This document shows positions 1-9,791 of a DNA stretch of 64,000 bases, piece after piece. The DNA lies in the NCBI GenBank assembly GCA_037157565.1, contig JAZHRO010000063.1:88564001-88628000 (forward strand), read 5' to 3'. How positions within the stretch are numbered: the stretch's first letter is position 1; each line of letters opens with the position of its first letter. The stretch comes from Thalassia testudinum. Its lineage: Eukaryota; Streptophyta; Magnoliopsida; Alismatales; Hydrocharitaceae. Position numbers and translations under genes: made by a program. The notes beneath the pieces were generated by a model. The model worked only from the letters and a program-made list of their open reading frames with translations, made no database searches and was not told the origin of the DNA.

Positions 1-345
1 AGACGTGTTTTTGGGCGATAGTGAGACATATCCGATGATTATCAGTGCTCACTTAACCAAAGAGCATGAACAACAATTGATTTCTGTATTATAAGCACAT
101 AGGGCAGCTATCGGTTGGAGTATTGCAGATCTCCATGGTATTTGCCCCTTATATTGTCCTCATCATATTCACATGGATGAGGGGGTGAAACCTTCTAGAC
201 AACCTCAGAGATAACTAAATCCAAATATGCTAGAGGTTGTAAAGAAGAAGATCATCAAATGGCTGGACATGAATATTGTTTATCCCATTTTCGACAACCA
301 ATGGGTGTGTCCTATCCAAATTGTGCCCAAGAAAGTAGGACTCAC
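1..345 (+). pseudogene. pol: Element F pol fragment 1: start of reverse transcriptase
   Basis: This is the protease-RT linker and the first part of the reverse transcriptase of a Ty3/gypsy element of the Athila type. Read from base 2, the frame shows a VFLG-type linker start, IGWSIADLHGI, PHHIHMDEG, a degenerate RQPQR-LNPN block and the IVPKKVGLT motif that precedes the RT fingers. Two in-frame stops lie at 92-94 and 212-214, so it is dead. The piece ends inside the IVPKK block because element N inserted there; the same frame resumes at 7521. The rest of F upstream (5' LTR, gag, protease) lies outside the window. Family assignment rests on motifs read by eye. Confidence 0.9.
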
Positions 346-963
346 TGATGACTCCACAATGTTCAATGTTAATATTATCAATTACAGTCAATTTTAAGCG
401 TACTTGTGCAATAATGACATATTATAATGGGCTTTGGAGCATTGCATGCATATTGCGTAATCTTTACATTATAATCTCTTAGAATCAATGTTTAATGACC
501 ATGTGCACAAGTCCATTTTGAAATAGGTCTCATATGAGCGATCGGATGTACAGATGGATCTGGAACAATGAACGGAGTCCAACGGACTCAAAATCACTTC
601 GATCTGACACCTGTAGCTCCCACAACAAGCCTGAGAAAGATCAATGGCTAGGTGGAAATGTGACATCCTTACGGGCTTTAGATGAAAAATTTGACTATAC
701 GGATGGATCCAGAGTGACGATCGCAGTCCGACGACGTGGAAATCATCACGATCTGACATCGTGGCATCTCCTACAACAGAAAGAAGATGGATGTCCCAGA
801 TGGCCCCATGTGGCACCATCTAGGACACCCAACATCAGCCATGAATGCCCAGCAGTAGCTCCTCTTCATCCTCATCATGAAATCCCAATCGTTGGATCAA
901 GATCCAACGACCGAGAAGCCACCTCCACCGCATGCCTTTGGATCCTCCTCGCGACCATTTCAA

Positions 964-1033
964 GGGCATGGTGTGGTGGTCCTAAGAGGAGTTCTCAAGG
1001 AGAGGTCACGAGTTCAAATCCCCACGGTGCCCC
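964..1033 (+). other. tRNA-like module in N 5' LTR
   Basis: A 70-base stretch resembles a decayed tRNA: the 5' GGGCA can pair with the 3' TGCCC, a GTGGTGGTCC segment stands where a D-arm/A box would be, and GAGTTCAAATCCC (1010-1022) resembles a pol III B box and T-loop. The 3' LTR copy (6674-6740) has a better B box, GGGTTCAAATCCCC. It is not a working tRNA because the arms do not all pair. Comparable modules sit at the same depth and in the same sense in the LTRs of D, E and G. Confidence 0.55.
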
Positions 1034-1282
1034 CCCTTAGGTTCAATTGGAGTAACAGCAGCGCAGCAAGGCATGCCGTGCTCAGGGAGCAGCAGCAGCG
1101 CACAAGTACATGCGCGCGACACAGCGCATGCGTACGAGGCGAGAAACAGGGAACACGGCCGCGTGAGGTGCGCGTCAAAGGGATGCGTGAGTGGAGGCTA
1201 TGGCGACGCTTGCAGTGGGTCTTCAGTGACGTTTTTGAATGTCACTGTTGACCTGAGGACGAATTTGAGCCTTCTCCTCAAC

Positions 1283-1290
1283 TATAAAAA
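1283..1290 (+). promoter_or_regulatory. TATA box of N 5' LTR
   Basis: TATAAAAA within CAACTATAAAAAGGGAC, about 940 bases into the LTR and 525 before its end, the expected place for the pol II promoter marking the U3/R boundary. The 3' LTR keeps it at 6994-7001. Confidence 0.75.
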
Positions 1291-1811
1291 GGGACTTATC
1301 CCACCCATTTGCATCCATGTTCTACCTAAGCAACTCCACCACTCCTTAGAGCTTCAAGCAAGGTTGTGAAGACACCGAGCCACCGATGGAAACTCCTCCA
1401 CCGTCGTGGCTGCCTCGCATCTCCACTTAGCTAGTTTTTGGTTTATTATTTGTGTTGCTTAAGCTTTCATCTACCATTGAAGTTGTAGAATCGAATCATT
1501 TACGCAATATATTCTCTACTCTATTATCATATTTGTATCTTCTATTGTTAGATAATCTCGCATCATCACAATGATTTTCTAACCCTATCTCTTTCTCTCT
1601 CTCTCTCTCTCCCTTTCATTCTCATTCTATCTGGTTTCAAGCGAATCAAACAATGAATTTTTGTGACACAAAGTGAGTATTTGATCCAATTTCATGCCTC
1701 TCTATGTTTGACACTCAGACTCACATCCATTTATTCTTATTTGAAATTGATGTTGTAAAATGCGCTACAACGAATGATTTTACACAAATGCATCTAACGA
1801 ACGTCAATTTT

Positions 1812-1829
1812 TGGCACCGTTGCCTGGGA
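1812..1829 (+). other. Primer-binding site of element N (tRNA-Asp type)
   Basis: TGGCACCGTTGCCTGGGA starts five bases after the LTR and differs at two bases from TGGCGCCGTTGCCGGGGA, the complement of the 3' end of plant tRNA-Asp(GUC). This is the primer typical of Athila-type elements. Confidence 0.9.
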
Positions 1830-2960
1830 GGTAATGGATCTCTTATTCACTTTCATTTTCTTGGTCATTATTTATACTTGTGTTATCTAACTTTCTCTTT
1901 TCTCTCTTCTTGTGGTTGCAGGAACCATGTGCATCGACAACCGGAGGAGAACAAGTTGAGTTGGATCGAAAGGAGGAACAAGAAGAAGACTGCCATCGAC
2001 ACGAAGGCTTGATCTTGTATTCCCATGATCCAAAGGTAACTTTCCATCCTTTGACCAAGAAATGGTGGTTTTATAAAAAAAAACTCTTGTTTGTTTGTCG
2101 AAGAAAAATACCACCACTAAGTCTTCAATCCGTTAACTTCGAAAAAAATCATTTTCTAGACTCGGGTTGAGGACACACTTAAAGGACTCTCTACACCTCT
2201 AAAAATTTTGACAAAAATTTCATAGGTGCCCCTTCTAGTATGCAAACTCCCCATCAATTTTCAGAGCCAAACTCTTTGTGGTTTGGCTGTGAGAAATTCG
2301 TTAATGGAAGTGCACAAGGTTGTCCTAAGTTCTGGAGATCTGTAGAATGTTCTTACTATTGCGAACTCCACATAGCTCGAATTTGCAAGAAATGGAAAGA
2401 TATTGAAATTCTCTACACTTCATCAGCAGAACACATTTTTATTTGAAATTAATTAGTGATTATTCTAATCAACACATTAAACATGAACACTGATCTAGAA
2501 GTTCTAGACAGATTGACCCCCTCTTGGAAAAATGTGAATTTGGGTGCTTTATCATCCTGAAAAATTTTTGAAATTAATTTTTTTGAAAATCTCACACGAT
2601 TTCGATCAAGATAGGTTCATTGATTATTTTGATTGGGCCCTTCTTAAAAGAAATCTTAAAAAGGATTCACTGAATAGAAGCTGCACACCCTAGGATCTTC
2701 TATAGTAGGGAGTTTTGATTTTATATAGTCACATGAAAGGCCTTAAAGAAAATCAATTTTCACCAACCGTGTGCCTATACATTTGTGCCGTGTTTGAAGG
2801 TGTAAACAAGTAAGAACTTTAAAAGCCATTAAAGCAAGATTTAAATCCTAAAAATCACACATCTTAATATTGCCTGTGAAGGAACACTTGTTTTGGCATT
2901 GGGTCCTTGCACCTAATTGTGCACACTTAATTCGCTCATTCCTCTACTTCTTCCAAACCA
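1830..2960 (+). other. Element N leader, non-coding
   Basis: About 1.1 kb between PBS and ORF with no reading frame I trust. A pyrimidine-rich run followed by TTGCAG (AG at 1920-1921) looks like a 3' splice site and recurs at the same distance from the PBS in B, D, E and G. Beyond that I see only AT-rich sequence. Confidence 0.6.
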
Positions 2961-4470
2961 TGGATTTCAATGCCTATCCTTCATTTCCAAACTATCTCCA
3001 ACATGATTTGTATGCTAACCCAAGTGGGCTGTATCCACAGTTTACTTGGGATAACCAACCACCTAGTCAGGGACTTAATGCAAGACCTGAGTACCCAAAA
3101 TACCTTCCTTATCCCAACTATCCCAATTTTACTCAACATGCATCAACTTCCTATTGGGATACCTCCGACCCACCCACTTATGGGTATGTTCCAAACCTTG
3201 AGGATCCTTACCCTGACTCTCCTTTTGATGCCTCTTCTTTTAGGTCCCACCCACCCACTAACCAATTTGATAAGACCTACACTTTAGGAGAACACCAAGA
3301 CCCCTACCCTACCAAGGACCCTAACCAAGATAGGTCATCTGAATTCAAGGATCTCTCCTACCTGACCTATGGATTGGAAGGGATTTTAGAAAAATGGAAA
3401 TCAAATGATGATCATAAACCTGGAAAAATCAAGAATGATCAAACCCTGATTTGGATCCCTGATGAAGAATTCGATTGGGAGGACTTAGAACCTCAATTAT
3501 TCTAGAGTTGGACAAAACAAAAAATGGTTCCTCTTGAAGAATTGGACCCTGAAAATGATAGAATAGAGGACCCTCCCAAGAACATAAACCCCACTATGGA
3601 CTCTAGCACACATCCTCAACCATACCCTCCTAACTCTAATTTAAGTACTAAGGAGCACATCCAAGGGAAACCTAATGACACCCGAGCAGTTCATGATAGC
3701 CTTCAGTTGGAGTTACAAAGATAGAATCAACAATTGATTAAAGGGAAACAAGCCATGATGGATATGTCCCAACAACTGGAGGAAGAGGGCCAAAGAAAAC
3801 TATTGCAAACAACCCCTCTTACTGAATCGAGGAAGCAAGGCCCCGTAATGATCAATTGGACTACACCTAGTTGCCCAAAATTGATTTAGTCCAGCATTGA
3901 TACACCTCCATTGTTGGACAACTCATTAGAAAATGTCATCAAAATTCCTTGGGGAAGGTTGAAGGCAAAAATCAAGAGGAAACTAAGAATTTGGGGGATG
4001 ATGTCTTTGAATCCAAATCTAGTTTTCCCAAGGAAAGTGATTTGGTGAAAGTGACATCCAAAATTGAATATGGGGAGTGGGATTACAATTCTGAAATAAC
4101 TGATTTTGAATCATTTGAAACCCCCATGACAAGTTTAGAGGAGGGCAAGGGAAAGAATCTGAGCTAGAGGATGAGATTAGCCCTACCTCTAATGCAACCT
4201 CGAAAATTGAGTCAGATAAGAAAGAGGTTGAAGAAAATATTCTTGGGGTCACAGAATAAGCAATGAAACTCTAGTTGAAGGGATGGATTTTTATTTGGTG
4301 AGAGACCTCACTCTTGACTTTAGGGCTCATTGTGAAACTCTTGATTTGGTTACATGCCCTATCAGAATTGGAATCCCACAACTTGAAGGCACTAGAATTG
4401 ATATACCTTTGAGGGATTACAATTTGAAAGGGACACAAGCTGATTACAAAACCTACATCTTTAGTGTCTA
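2961..4470 (+). pseudogene. Element N internal ORF of unknown function (degenerate)
   Basis: An ATG at 2961 (MDFNAYPSFP) opens a frame of about 180 codons; the frame stays open upstream to 2870, but the 2961 start fits the Tyr/Pro-rich N-terminus of the B and D proteins. The N-terminal 120 residues are rich in Tyr, Pro, Asn and Asp (NYPNF, TYGYVPN, EDPYPD). After a stop near 3503 relics continue in shifted frames: an acidic/proline stretch (3524-3724), a Gln/Glu-rich piece, an acidic block (3949-4167) and a C-terminal piece (4283-4471). I recognise no capsid, zinc knuckle or pol motif. The position corresponds to gag-pol of autonomous relatives. Function unknown; a structural or RNA-binding role is only a guess. 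Confidence 0.6.
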
Positions 4471-4679
4471 ACATTTTAGATTCCGATTGTGCTCATCCAA
4501 ATCAACTTCTCTGCATGCCCGTAGACTAAGAGAGGAATATACATGGGTATGCATGGTACACCATTTGTAGGGTTCCCGTCCTTTAGGGACGGGACTCCAC
4601 CACAACCTAGTTCGCATCTGCAGACTTCGGACTTTGGGTCTGGATGATTTTGTTTTCACCTCCTTGACCCAGACCAATC

Positions 4680-6057
4680 TTGTTTGTGCATCATGCCCAG
4701 CTGAAGGCACTAAACTCAGAGCTTCCTGGAGGCAACCCAGAGGATTCAAGATGACCAGATTCACGATTATAACTCAGGTGATTTCTTTCCTTACTCCCTT
4801 GCATACATTTATTTTTCCAATGAGGACATTGCATAGGGGGGTGGTAATTCATAGCATCTGAGTACAAAATTGTCAGCTTGAACTAATTTTGTTTCCTTTT
4901 ATCAAAAAGAAAATTAGGGAAAGAAAACATAGGTATTAGAAGCTTCTCAACTTTAGGAAATGATACATTAGGGACCTAATTGCTAAGACCCTTTAGGTCT
5001 TCAGACTTAATCAGTCTGGGTGTCCAGTAAAATGTGGACTTGGTCTAAAGTGCTCACCACCTTAATATTTATTAATCTAGTCAATAAAGTAGGGTGATAA
5101 GTATACTACTTATCAACCCTCCCTTTGACTTGGAGGGATTTTTAGTCTAAGCATCTACACACGTTTTGCACTAACTCACTCATCGGTGGTTCTAACAGAA
5201 ATTGGGTAGCTAACGAACCTTTTAGGGTGGTATCGATGGCAAGTTGTCATGGGTAACAGCCCATTGGCAGGTTGTCTAGAGCCTGCCACAGGACCATTCT
5301 CTTTCACTACTGCTTCTAGGTAAATCTTATATCAGGAAAGCCACCTACTTAAAAAAAAATGAAAGAAAAAGAAAATAGAAAAGGAGAAAAGAAAAAAAAA
5401 GCCATATTTCATTGCATGAGTATGGTTGGCAAGGTGTCATGGGTAACTGCCCATTGGCTGGTTGTCCAGATCCCAGCTCATAAAATGCACAAGAATTTCA
5501 AAACACTTAAGGAAGAAGCGGGGAAGTAGCATAATCCGGGGAGATATACACTGCATTCGCCCTTGTGTTGACCCCACAAAAATAAAAAGTAGGGAGAAAG
5601 CTACAGATCAGATAGATACACCTTTAGCAACATTTTTTCTTTCGGGTCATCTAGGGGCATAGAAACCCGAAGTTCGTTTTAATTGCCGTTGAGTAAGTCT
5701 ATCACTTTCACAATAAGATGCTTAGTACTAAGAACCCTTTTCGAGTCTTGGGTGGATTAAGTAGCCATAAAAAGTTACCCTGAAATCCTCAACACCAAAA
5801 ATTCAAAAAAAAAAAAGAAAAGATGAAAAAGAAAAAAATATGTATTTGCTTCTATATAGAATAAGGTGAGGACTCAGGCGGTCGACATTTTGGTAGGCAA
5901 CCTGAGCACTGTTGAGTCTTAGCGAGTTAGGTTCTTAGTAGAAATTTCCTCCTATTGACAAGCAACTTCTACCTAAGCAATCAATTCCTAATTTTAGTTA
6001 TAAATAGCATTTAGATCAAACCTTGCTAAGGACTAGCAATGGGTGGGCATGGGGGTA
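4680..6057 (+). other. Element N 3' UTR with hairpins and polypurine tracts
   Basis: Non-coding. In order: a CTGG-AGGCAAC-CCAG hairpin (about 4727-4741), known downstream of pol in Athila-type elements; a first purine tract with GAGGACATTGCATAGGGGGG (4822-4841); a perfect stem-loop with 9-base arms TGATAAGTA/TACTTATCA (5095-5115); a second with arms CCCTCC/GGAGGG (5117-5137); two copies of an ATGGGTAACAGCCCAT hairpin block (about 5234-5275 and 5428-5470) separated by an A-rich tract; a stem TTGCTA/TAGCAA (6023-6039); and the final polypurine tract GGGTGGGCATGGGGG ending just before the LTR. Confidence 0.75.
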
Positions 6058-7515
6058 TGATGACTCTATAATGTTCAGTGTTAATATTATCAATTAGAGT
6101 CAATTTCAAGGGTACTTGTTCGATAATGACATATTATAATGGGCTTTGGAGCATTGCATGCATATTGCATAATCTTTACATTATAATCGCTAAGAATCAA
6201 GGTTTAATGACCATGTGCACAAGTCCATTTGAAACAGGTCTCATATTAACAATCAGACCATACGGATGGATCCGAATCGATGAATGGAGTCCAATAGACT
6301 CGATCACTTCGATCCGACCCCCGTAGCTCGCATAACAAGCCCAAGAAAGATCAATGCCTAGGGGAAATGTGACATCCTTACGGGCTTCGGATGAAAAATC
6401 CAACCAAATGGATGGATCCATAGCGACGATCGTAGTCCGGCAATGCGAGAATCAATGTGATCTGAGCACCGTGGCATCTCCTATAATAGAAAGAAGATGG
6501 ATGGCCCAGATGGCACCATGTGGTGGCATTTAGGCCACCCAATGCCAACCATGAACGCGCAGCACCGACTCCTCTTCATTGTCATCATCAAATGTTGACC
6601 GTTGGATCAAGATCCAATGGTCGAGAAGCCACCACCACTGCATCCCTTTCCATCCTCCTCGCGACCATTTCAAGGGCATGGCGTGGTGGTCCTGAGAGTT
6701 CTCAAGGAGAGGGTGTGGGTTCAAATCCCCGCGGTCCCCCCTCAGGTTCAATTAGAGCAACAACAACGCAGAAAGGCACGTGCGTGAGGAGCAGCAGCAG
6801 TGTACAAGTGCATGTGCGCGGCACAATCATGCCAACGCATGCGTACGCGGCGAGCGATAGGGAACACAAGCGCGTGAGGCACACGCCAGCAGGATGTGTG
6901 GGTTGGGGATATGGCGATGCTTGTGGTGGGTCTTTAGCGATGTCTTTGAATGTCGTTGTTGACCAGAGGACCAATTAAAACCTTCTCCTCAACTATAAAA
7001 AGGGACCTATCCCTCCCATTTGCATCCATGTTCTACCTAAGCAACTCCACCACTCCTTAGAGCTCCAAGAAAGGTTGTGGAGATGCAAAGCTATCGACGG
7101 AAACCCCTCCACCGCTGTGGCTGCCTCGCATCTCAACTTAGCTATTTTTTGTTTATTATTTGTGTTGCTTAAGCTTTCATGTGTCATTGTAGTTGTAGAA
7201 CTCAGTCATTTACGCAATATATTCTCTATTCTATTATCATATTTGTCTCTTCCATAGTTAGATATTCTTGCATCATCATAATGATTTTCTAACCCTATCT
7301 CTTTCTCTCTCTCTCTCTCCCTTTCTTTCACATTCTATCTAGTTTACAAGTGAAACAAACGATGAATTTTTGTGACACAAAGTGAGTATTTGATCCGATT
7401 TCATGCCTCCCTGTGTTCGACATTTGGACTCACGTCCGTTTATTCTTATTTAAAATTGATGTTGTAAAATGCACTATAACGAATGATTTTACACAAACGT
7501 GTCCAGCGAACATCA
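6058..7515 (+). repeat. Element N 3' LTR
   Basis: Begins TGATGACTCT directly after the polypurine tract and ends GAACATCA. It is collinear with the 5' LTR, including the tandem U3 units, tRNA-like block (6674-6740), TATA box (6994-7001) and CT microsatellite. The CTCAT that follows is the second copy of the target site. Confidence 0.92.
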
Positions 7516-7520
7516 CTCAT

Positions 7521-8169
7521 TGTCATAAAGAATGAAAAGGGAGAATCCATCCCTACCCGCACCGTGACTTTGTGGTGGGTCTACATCGATTACAAGAAGC
7601 TAAACATGGCTACCAAGAAAGGCAATTTTGCTTTGCCTTTCATTGACCCAATCTTAGAAAGGTTAGTTGGGCACAACTTCTTTTACTTTCTGAATGGATA
7701 CTCTGAGTATAACCAAGTAGCGATTAACCCAGAAGATCAGGACAAGATCACTTTCACGTGTCCCTTTGGAACATTCACATTTAAGCGAATACCATGCGGC
7801 CTCTACAATGCACTCGCAACCTTTCAGCTTTGTATGATGACCATCTTCTCGCATATGATTGGGGACTTTGTGGAAGTATTTATGGATGACTTCTTGATTT
7901 CCAGAGATGATTACTCATCTTGTATTAATATACTCATAAAGATCCTGAGGTGGTGCAATGTAGTAAACCTAGTACTTTCATGGGAGAAAAGCATTTCATG
8001 GCAAGGGATGGCATTGTACCAAGTCATAGGATCTCTTCTAATGGACTCGAGGTTGACTAAGCTAAATCTAAAGTCATTTCCCAACTACCTCCACCTAGCT
8101 CGATTAAACAGATCAGTTCCTTCGTGATTTTTTGAAAATCGCCCAACCTTTAACGAATCTTCTGGTAGC
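7521..8169 (+). pseudogene. pol: Element F pol fragment 2: RT core and connection to RNase H
   Basis: This continues F's reverse transcriptase after element N. Visible motifs, in order: WVYIDYKKLN, LPFIDPILERL, FLNGYSEYNQ, ITFTCPFGTFTFKRIPCGL, ATFQLCM and the catalytic VFMDDF block (near 7880-7895) with both aspartates kept. From about 7990 the frame is lost and the primer-grip/connection motifs (GIV..H.IS, VD.AK, QLPPPSSIKQI) appear in another frame. Cysteine stands where glycine/asparagine motifs usually occur (IPCGLYNA). Element E entered at 8169/8170, in the conserved block between RT and RNase H; the frame resumes at 59470. Confidence 0.92.
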
Positions 8170-9511
8170 TGATGAGCAAAATTTCGTGTAGAAAATATGT
8201 TCATGGTTTATGGAAATAGAAAGCCCCATTGTTGAGTTGTAGAAATCTGCTATCAGATAAGTTTTACTGAAACTCAAGGTGAGTCCCAAGTCGAACACGA
8301 GGAAGCGAATGTTTGATTTTGAAAATTGCACTTTGATTTTATTTGTTTCTGGTGTTTTTTCTTGCAAATTTTTTTATATTTTTATAAGGCAAGAGATCAA
8401 ATCAACAAGATCTTTATCTAGTTAATCTCTTGCAAAATAAGAGGGAAAGAGAGAGAGAGTGTGTGAGAATCAAAAACTACTTCTAGAGATATGCTTGAAA
8501 GATATAATGTTTACTACAATAAAATATACACTATGAAAGAAATAAAAGAGATAGGGGGTGAGAGAAATCCTCTTCCAGGATGACTCCCTTTGACGGTGCT
8601 TGGATGAAGGTGGTGAGAGGCTGGATGTAGAAGAATGGAGCTGGAGGAAGGAGGGCGATGCAGGACGATGTTGTGGCGAGGATCTACTTCCCAAACATGG
8701 TGAGAGGATGGCCACGGGATGCTCGATGAAAAGTGGGTGAGAAGTGGGAAAATATTTTTACTTTTCTACTCTGGAGGAGAATATTGGGCTTCGAACTAGC
8801 TCCTCAGAGCTTAGGAGGAGGTGTGGGAAGAAGAGGAAGAGATGATTTGAGAATGGGAGGTGTAGGGGGGTATTTATAGGTGAGGAAGAGCCTTTACCAA
8901 ATCATTTGGCGCAAAGAGGCATTCAATGCCGTGCAGGACACAGGGAGTGCGTGTAGCAAGCAGCACACACCCTGGCCACAGCACATGCAATGTGCATGCT
9001 CGTGCTGGCATCTCTGCATGCAAGAGTTGGAGAGGTGTGATTGTTGGATCACCGTTAGATCTTCATCATAAGATCGAGAATCGCATAGAGATCATGCGTT
9101 AAGATCGTGCAGGCAAGGAGTGGGAAAACGTCGACTGTTGGACCAAGCATTGGAGGCTGAGAGTGCTTGATGCTGAGCTGTACACAGCGTGCATAGCGCA
9201 CGTTTGATTAGGCATTATCACACCTGTGAGCATCAATGCTGCCGCGTGGTTGGACCTCCACCACCTGATCTTGGTTTGAGGGTCCAATTTCATTTTCTCC
9301 ATGCTGTTGCAAAATGTGCCCCCTGTCACAGCTCGACCCCATGCCATCTACTCCAAATAGAGCATTTCACCACTATGCCACAAGCCTAAGTGTGTCACGT
9401 TTTTGATTTAAGGCTCTTGCACTCTCAACCATTGGATCTCCATCCAATGGCTGAAATTAAAGGCAACTATGATAGGTCAAGGGTAGACAGTGGTAGTGGG
9501 TGGTCCTAGAC
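8170..9511 (-). repeat. Element E 3' LTR, truncated
   Basis: It aligns by eye with the E 5' LTR over its whole length: the terminal TGATGAGCA at 8170 matches 36075, and shared blocks include AGATATAATGTTTA near 8505, a TATTTATAGG promoter region near 8871 (TATA on the minus strand) and a tRNA-like block at 9326-9393. It stops at about 9511, where the 5' LTR continues for roughly another 480 bases, so the LTR start is missing. The left end abuts F's pol. Confidence 0.88.
9326..9393 (-). other. tRNA-like module in E 3' LTR
   Basis: On the minus strand GTGGCATAGTGGTGAAATGC resembles a D-arm/A box and GGGGTCGAGCTGTG a T-arm/B box, about 40 bases apart as in a tRNA. The 5' LTR copy is at 58797-58858. 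It is a relic; the acceptor stem is not complete. Confidence 0.5.
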
Positions 9512-9791
9512 GATCTGTGATAAGTCCACTTTAGTGGACTAATTTAGTGCTTAAGTGATAATTATGTAGATGAGAATTTAATCTAAAGCATGCTTGGTAT
9601 TGACAAAATGATGTGACCTTTAGATTTATCATTTCATGTAGTAATTATATTAATCTTTATGTGGAAGGATTAATTATTCACTTTAAAAGGCATCTCATCG
9701 TATTTCAATTTGCAATATCATAGTAATATGGGCTTTTGCTTTAGCAGAAAGAGCAAGGGGATCAAATTTAGAGGCATCCATATATGCCTCT
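9512..9791 (+). other. Unassigned 280-bp fragment between E's LTR and element B
   Basis: The sequence begins TGTGATAAGTCCACTTTAG and matches no other part of the window. It has no ORF. Its end forms a short inverted repeat, GAGGCAT then ATGCCTC (about 9771-9790). The start resembles an LTR end, so it may be the beginning of another element's LTR into which B inserted, with the remainder lost. I could not find a partner fragment on the other side of B. Confidence 0.4.

Larger units (their letters stand above)
346..1806 (+). repeat. Element N 5' LTR
   Basis: The LTR begins TGATGACTCC and ends CGTCA just before the PBS. U3 holds two diverged tandem units built on an ACGGATGGATC-type motif (about 535-650 and 690-800), an imperfect palindrome with arms AGATGG and CCATCT (798-821), and a tRNA-like block at 964-1033. 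A TATA box lies at 1283-1290. U5 contains a CT microsatellite near 1590-1615. The sister LTR is 6058-7515. Confidence 0.92.
346..7515 (+). mobile_element. Element N: non-autonomous LTR retrotransposon
   Basis: A complete LTR element inserted in the RT of F. It has two LTRs (346-1806 and 6058-7515), a tRNA-Asp-type PBS, a leader, one degenerate long ORF, a structured 3' UTR and a polypurine tract beside the 3' LTR. The flanks are CTCAC (341-345) and CTCAT (7516-7520), a 5-bp target-site duplication with one change, and the F reading frame is continuous when N is removed. There is no gag capsid, protease, RT or integrase, so it would depend on enzymes supplied in trans. Comparing the first 110 bases of the two LTRs by eye I count 8 differences, so the insertion is old. 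Confidence 0.93.

Noticed and set aside
534..1251. Overlapping ORFs in the first LTR of N
   Set aside because: They cover the tandem U3 units and the tRNA-like block. The 3' LTR of N does not keep the same frames.
7300..7325. CT-rich runs (also near 1590 and, as GA, near 8448, 17880, 32545 and 37305) as independent microsatellite loci
   Set aside because: They occupy the same U5 position in the LTRs of each family, so they are inherited parts of the LTR.
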